Notes under the pieces: model-generated
What the model was told of the DNA's origin: nothing
What the model saw: the letters and a program-made list of their open reading frames with translations, nothing else
Database searches by the model: none
Translations under genes and position numbers: made by a program
NCBI RefSeq assembly: GCF_003857035.1
Contig: NZ_QGSY01000158.1
Location: forward strand, 33,027 to 97,026
Direction: 5' to 3'
Length of the DNA stretch: 64,000 nt
Source of the DNA: Micromonospora arida
GTDB lineage: Bacteria; Actinomycetota; Actinomycetes; Mycobacteriales; Micromonosporaceae
In this document: positions 61,326-64,000 of the stretch, piece after piece
How the letters are laid out: the number at the start of each line of letters is the position of its first letter
Position numbering within the stretch: the first letter of the stretch is position 1

Positions 61326-61462
61326 AACGGGCTCGACGCGGCGGCCTGGTCTGGAACGGGCTCGACGCGGCGGCCTGGTCTGGAACGGGCTCGACGCGGC
61401 GGCCTGGTCTGGAACGGGCACGGCGCTTCGGTCTGGTCTGAAACGGCGCGGCGCTTCGGCCT
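61319..61462. repeat. 29-bp tandem repeat, 5 units, over a stop codon
   Basis: Units start at 61319, 61348, 61377, 61406 and 61435; core ggtctggaacgggctcgacg plus cggcggcct. Units 4-5 are diverged. The first unit contains the last codon and TGA stop of the WYL gene. Confidence 0.9.
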
Positions 61463-61620
61463 GGTCCGAGACCCGTCCGCGGCGCGGCAGGCTGGGTGGT
61501 CTCGTCACTAGGAACACCGCCGGGTGATCCGGAAACACCGACAGGACGCTGTCGCCAACGGCCCCGAGACTGCTCCAGACGACGGCCGAACGGCCGGCAC
61601 GGAAATTCTGGAGGCAGCAG

Positions 61621-61992
61621 ATGTCCACGACGCCCATCACCTGGTTCGAGATCGGCACCGACCGGCCCGAGGATGCGGAGCGTTTCTACGGCGAGATGTT
61701 CGGCTGGACCTTCGAGGAGCAGGGCTCGGCCAACGGTGGGTCCTACCGGGTGACCGGGGCCGGTGGCGACACCGGGATCGGCGGGGCGATCCGGACGACC
61801 GACGGTACGTCGCCGAACTACGCGGTGTTCTACGCCGAGGTCGATGATGTGGCGGAAACCTGCCGACGGGCCGAAGCGGCCGGTGGCCGGGTGCTGGTGC
61901 CGGCGCGTACGACTCCGAGTGGTCTCACGTCGGCCCACCTACTCGACTCGACCGGCAATCGTCTGGGCGTGTTCTCGCCCCCGAAGCCCTGA
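61621..61992 (+). CDS. VOC family protein (glyoxalase-like)
   Basis: 123 residues, one vicinal-oxygen-chelate module in two beta-alpha-beta-beta-beta halves (ITWFEIGTDRPEDAERFYGEMFGW and VFYAEVDDVAETCRRAEAAGG). The metal-ligand positions are not the standard His/Glu, so binding rather than catalysis is possible. GGAGG 8 bases before the ATG. Confidence 0.85.
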   Translation: MSTTPITWFEIGTDRPEDAERFYGEMFGWTFEEQGSANGGSYRVTGAGGDTGIGGAIRTTDGTSPNYAVFYAEVDDVAETCRRAEAAGGRVLVPARTTPSGLTSAHLLDSTGNRLGVFSPPKP

Positions 61993-62072
61993 CGGGGTCC
62001 TCCAGGGCTGGGCTGACACCCCCGAGCCGGTGTGACGGCCGAGCCAGCCGGTCCGCACGCCTTCTGGGTCGG

Positions 62073-62149
62073 TGATCAACTCGGCTTTCATGATGTCGGG
62101 GCGTCCGAGTGCGGCGGATACCGCGACTTCAAGGAAACCGAGTGGATCA
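62073..62149. repeat. Palindromic repeat with TGATC(c/a)ACTCGG arms
   Basis: tgatcaactcgg (62073-62084) pairs with ccgagtggatca (62138-62149), one mismatch, with further pairing inside. The same arm core (gagtggatca) forms the outer stem of the hairpin at 55244-55322. Confidence 0.7.
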
Positions 62150-62199
62150 AACCGCGACGGGCCTGGGCCGGCCTCGGCCCGACAGGGCGTACCGAGGCC

Positions 62200-62318
62200 G
62201 GCCCCGGGCGGTCAGTGCCTGCCGCGTCCGGCGTTGGCCTGTCAGTGTGCCCGCCGGGACCGGCCCCGGCGGTCAGTGCCTGCCGGGTCCGGCGTTGGCC
62301 TGTCAGTGTGCCCGCCGG
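62200..62318. repeat. Two direct copies of a ~58-bp repeat plus shorter echoes
   Basis: 62200-62257 and 62262-62318 are nearly identical (shared ggcgttggcctgtcagtgtg). Partial copies of the (gg)gtcagtgcctgccg part follow to about 62430. The stretch 61993-62437 contains no gene. Confidence 0.85.
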
Positions 62319-62437
62319 CCCCTGCCGGGGCCGGCCCCGACAGGGGTCCAATGCCTGCCGGGGACGGTCACGGTCGGTCCGGGCGTACTGAGGCCGGCCC
62401 CGGCCGGTCAATGCCTGCCGGGGCCGGTCCCGCCGGA

Positions 62438-62908
62438 CTACTTGCCGGGCTTACCTTCGCCGTGCTGGCCGCCTGGGCCGCGGTGGCCGCCTGGGCCGGG
62501 GAAGACGCCGGCCTCGACGGCCTTGGTGATGGCGTCGGCCTGCTCCTGGGTGAGCTTGCCGTCCTTGACCGCCTGCTCCAGGCGCTCCTTGAGCGCGGCC
62601 TGTCGGTCCTCGGTGGACGGCCGCTGCGGTCGATCGGCCGGCCGGTGCTGCTCGCGGACCTTCTCCAGTGCGGCGGTCACCTTGTCGGTGGGCACGCCCA
62701 ACTCCTTGGCGAGCGCCTCGGCGAACTCGCCCTGCCGGTCGGCCTTCGCGCCGGGCGCCGTACCCGGAGCCGGGGCGGTGCTGTTGCTCGGGGTCGGCGT
62801 GGGCGTGTCGGCGGCGAACGCGATCGTCGGGGCCGCGATCCCGACGCCGAGGACGCCGGCGGTGGCCAGGCCGGCCAGCAGGTGCTTCCTACGGATGGTG
62901 CGGGACAT
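62438..62908 (-). CDS. Secreted low-complexity protein
   Basis: 156 residues. Signal peptide 1-32 (RRKHLLAGLATAGVLGVGIAA, cleavage near AFA-AD). Then a Pro/Thr/Ser linker and a helical domain with EFAEALAKELGVPTDKVTAAL and DGKLTQEQADAITKAVEAG, a short repeat type seen in many secreted actinobacterial proteins (DUF2680-like). Gly/His-rich end. Function unknown. GGAGG before the ATG. Confidence 0.8.
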   Translation of the reverse strand: MSRTIRRKHLLAGLATAGVLGVGIAAPTIAFAADTPTPTPSNSTAPAPGTAPGAKADRQGEFAEALAKELGVPTDKVTAALEKVREQHRPADRPQRPSTEDRQAALKERLEQAVKDGKLTQEQADAITKAVEAGVFPGPGGHRGPGGQHGEGKPGK

Positions 62909-63095
62909 GCTGTCCTCCAGAGGTTCGGTCATCGTGCGCTGTCGTAACCGACAGTGACCGGGCAGTCTGGGCGGAAGCCATGGCGACCCTGTCAGCGAGC
63001 TGACAATCCTGACCGGCGGTAGCCGAAAATCGGTTGTTTCATCGCTGGCTGGGCGATCAGGGTGGACGATCCACCGACGGAAGGGACAGGGCGAC

Positions 63096-63998
63096 ATGAC
63101 CGTCGAGATTCGGGAGATTTCACTCGTCGAGCCGGGCGCCGGGCCGTACGGCATCACGGCTGGCCCGGACGGCGCGCTCTGGCTGACGCTGGCCCATGCC
63201 GGCGGGATCGCCCGGTTGTCGCCCGACGGTGCGGTCCGGACCTACCCGCTGGTGCCGGCCGGTGGTCGCCCGCTGATCATCACGGCTGGGCCGGATGGCG
63301 CGCTCTGGTTCACCCGCTCGGGAGACGACCGGATCGGTCGGATCACCGTCGACGGCGAGCAGCGCACCATCGCCCTGCCGGCCGGCACCGGGCCGGGTGG
63401 CATCGCGGCCGGGCCCGATGGCGCGCTCTGGTACGCCGGGATGACCTCCGACACGATCGGCCGGGTGGAGACCGACGGCACCCACAGCGCATTCCCGCTG
63501 CCGGTGACCGGCGGATTCGCCTCGATGATCACTGCTGGCGCGGACCAGGCCCTCTGGTTCACCCTCAACCAGGCGAACGCGATCGGCCGGATCGACCTCG
63601 CCGGCACAGTGACGGTGCACCCGCTGCCCACCGCGAATGCCGGCCCGGTCGGCATCACACTCGCCGGCGACGGCGCGATCTGGTTCGTGGAGATCGGCGC
63701 CGGTCAGCTCGGTCGGATCACCCCGGACGGCCGGATCACCGAGTTCCCGCTGCCGGACCGAGCGGCCCGCCCGCACGCGATCGTGGCCGACCCGGACGGC
63801 GGCGCCTGGTTCACCGAGTTGGGTGCCAACCGGATCGGTCACATCGACGGCAGGGGACGGATCGAGGGCCACGACCTGCCCACAGCCAACGCCGAACCCC
63901 ACGGCATCACCCTGACTCCCGAGGGCATCTGGGCCGCCCTCGAAATCGGCGCAGTAGCCCACCTGACCCCACCCACCATCCCGCCCACCCCGGCCTGA
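63096..63998 (+). CDS. vgb: Virginiamycin B lyase (streptogramin B lyase)
   Basis: 300 residues, seven-bladed beta-propeller with repeats of ITAGPDGALWFT type. The four residues known to matter in staphylococcal Vgb (His228, Glu268, His270, Glu284) correspond here to His227, Glu267, His269 and Glu283 (NAEPHGI and ALEIGAV). It linearises type B streptogramins by beta-elimination at the ester bond, giving resistance. No signal peptide, cytoplasmic. GGAAGGGACAGG upstream of the ATG; stop 63996-63998. Confidence 0.9.
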   Translation: MTVEIREISLVEPGAGPYGITAGPDGALWLTLAHAGGIARLSPDGAVRTYPLVPAGGRPLIITAGPDGALWFTRSGDDRIGRITVDGEQRTIALPAGTGPGGIAAGPDGALWYAGMTSDTIGRVETDGTHSAFPLPVTGGFASMITAGADQALWFTLNQANAIGRIDLAGTVTVHPLPTANAGPVGITLAGDGAIWFVEIGAGQLGRITPDGRITEFPLPDRAARPHAIVADPDGGAWFTELGANRIGHIDGRGRIEGHDLPTANAEPHGITLTPEGIWAALEIGAVAHLTPPTIPPTPA

Positions 63999-64000
63999 CC

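Overview
The window reads as chromosome of a very GC-rich actinomycete. GC is roughly 70% or more, many genes start with GTG, stop/start overlaps are common, and at least eleven genes have a TANNNT-like hexamer placed 6-7 bases before the start codon (leaderless mRNAs). Several neighbourhoods match conserved actinobacterial order: DUF3052 next to the 1-Cys peroxiredoxin AhpE, Nif3 / zinc-ribbon / RNase H-phosphatase as in Mycobacterium Rv2230c-Rv2228c, and panB, nadE and glnA close together. Protein style suggests Micromonosporaceae, probably Micromonospora; that last step is inference.

Region by region. 1-12.8 kb: DUF3052 (cut by the window edge), AhpE, tRNA-Val, an SDR, a HAD phosphatase, an aminoglycoside phosphotransferase that has lost its N-lobe, a GT4 glycosyltransferase, a polysaccharide pyruvyl transferase, DinB, a PfkB kinase, and a coupled SNF2 helicase / SWIM pair. 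13.4-19.7 kb: a tight five-gene operon of DUF1800, DUF1501, a flavocytochrome reductase, an FMN-binding protein and ApbE; it looks like an extracytoplasmic flavin redox system and is the most interesting candidate here. 20-22.7 kb: a degenerate small primase-polymerase divergent from an XRE regulator and a flavoprotein. 22.8-27.6 kb: housekeeping operon Nif3 / Zn-ribbon / RNase H-phosphatase, then DUF3311 and an MctP-type symporter behind a CRP-like site. 27.6-32.4 kb: minisatellites and two near-identical 86-bp palindromic repeats flanking a TetR/NmrA pair, a MarR/MFS pair with clear operators, and a TauE permease. 32.5 kb: rnpB (RNase P RNA) with its promoter and terminator.

33-40 kb is an accessory, decayed zone: a RepSA-type replication initiator remnant (the trace of an integrative element), an orphan DUF397 gene, two fragments that look like glycoside hydrolase family 31, a possible sigma-factor tail, several unrecognised genes, and an SDR behind a MerR-type promoter. 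40-52 kb holds an expansin, a cupin, a TetR/SDR pair with paired operators, an epoxide hydrolase and a redoxin lacking the second cysteine, a transglutaminase-like protein, acetyltransferases, GrpB, AraC, PadR plus a membrane partner, and Nudix. 52-64 kb: a lysine-rich H1-like protein, an RNB ribonuclease, F420-dependent NADP reductase, panB, nadE, a glutamine synthetase behind a GlnR-like half box, a DUF350 protein, a WYL regulator, a VOC protein, a secreted low-complexity protein and a streptogramin B lyase with all four known key residues.

A recurring theme is noncoding structure at gene ends: long GATC-cored hairpins and short tandem repeats, two of which run across the stop codon of a gene. 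No insertion sequence, CRISPR array, rRNA or intact integrase was seen.
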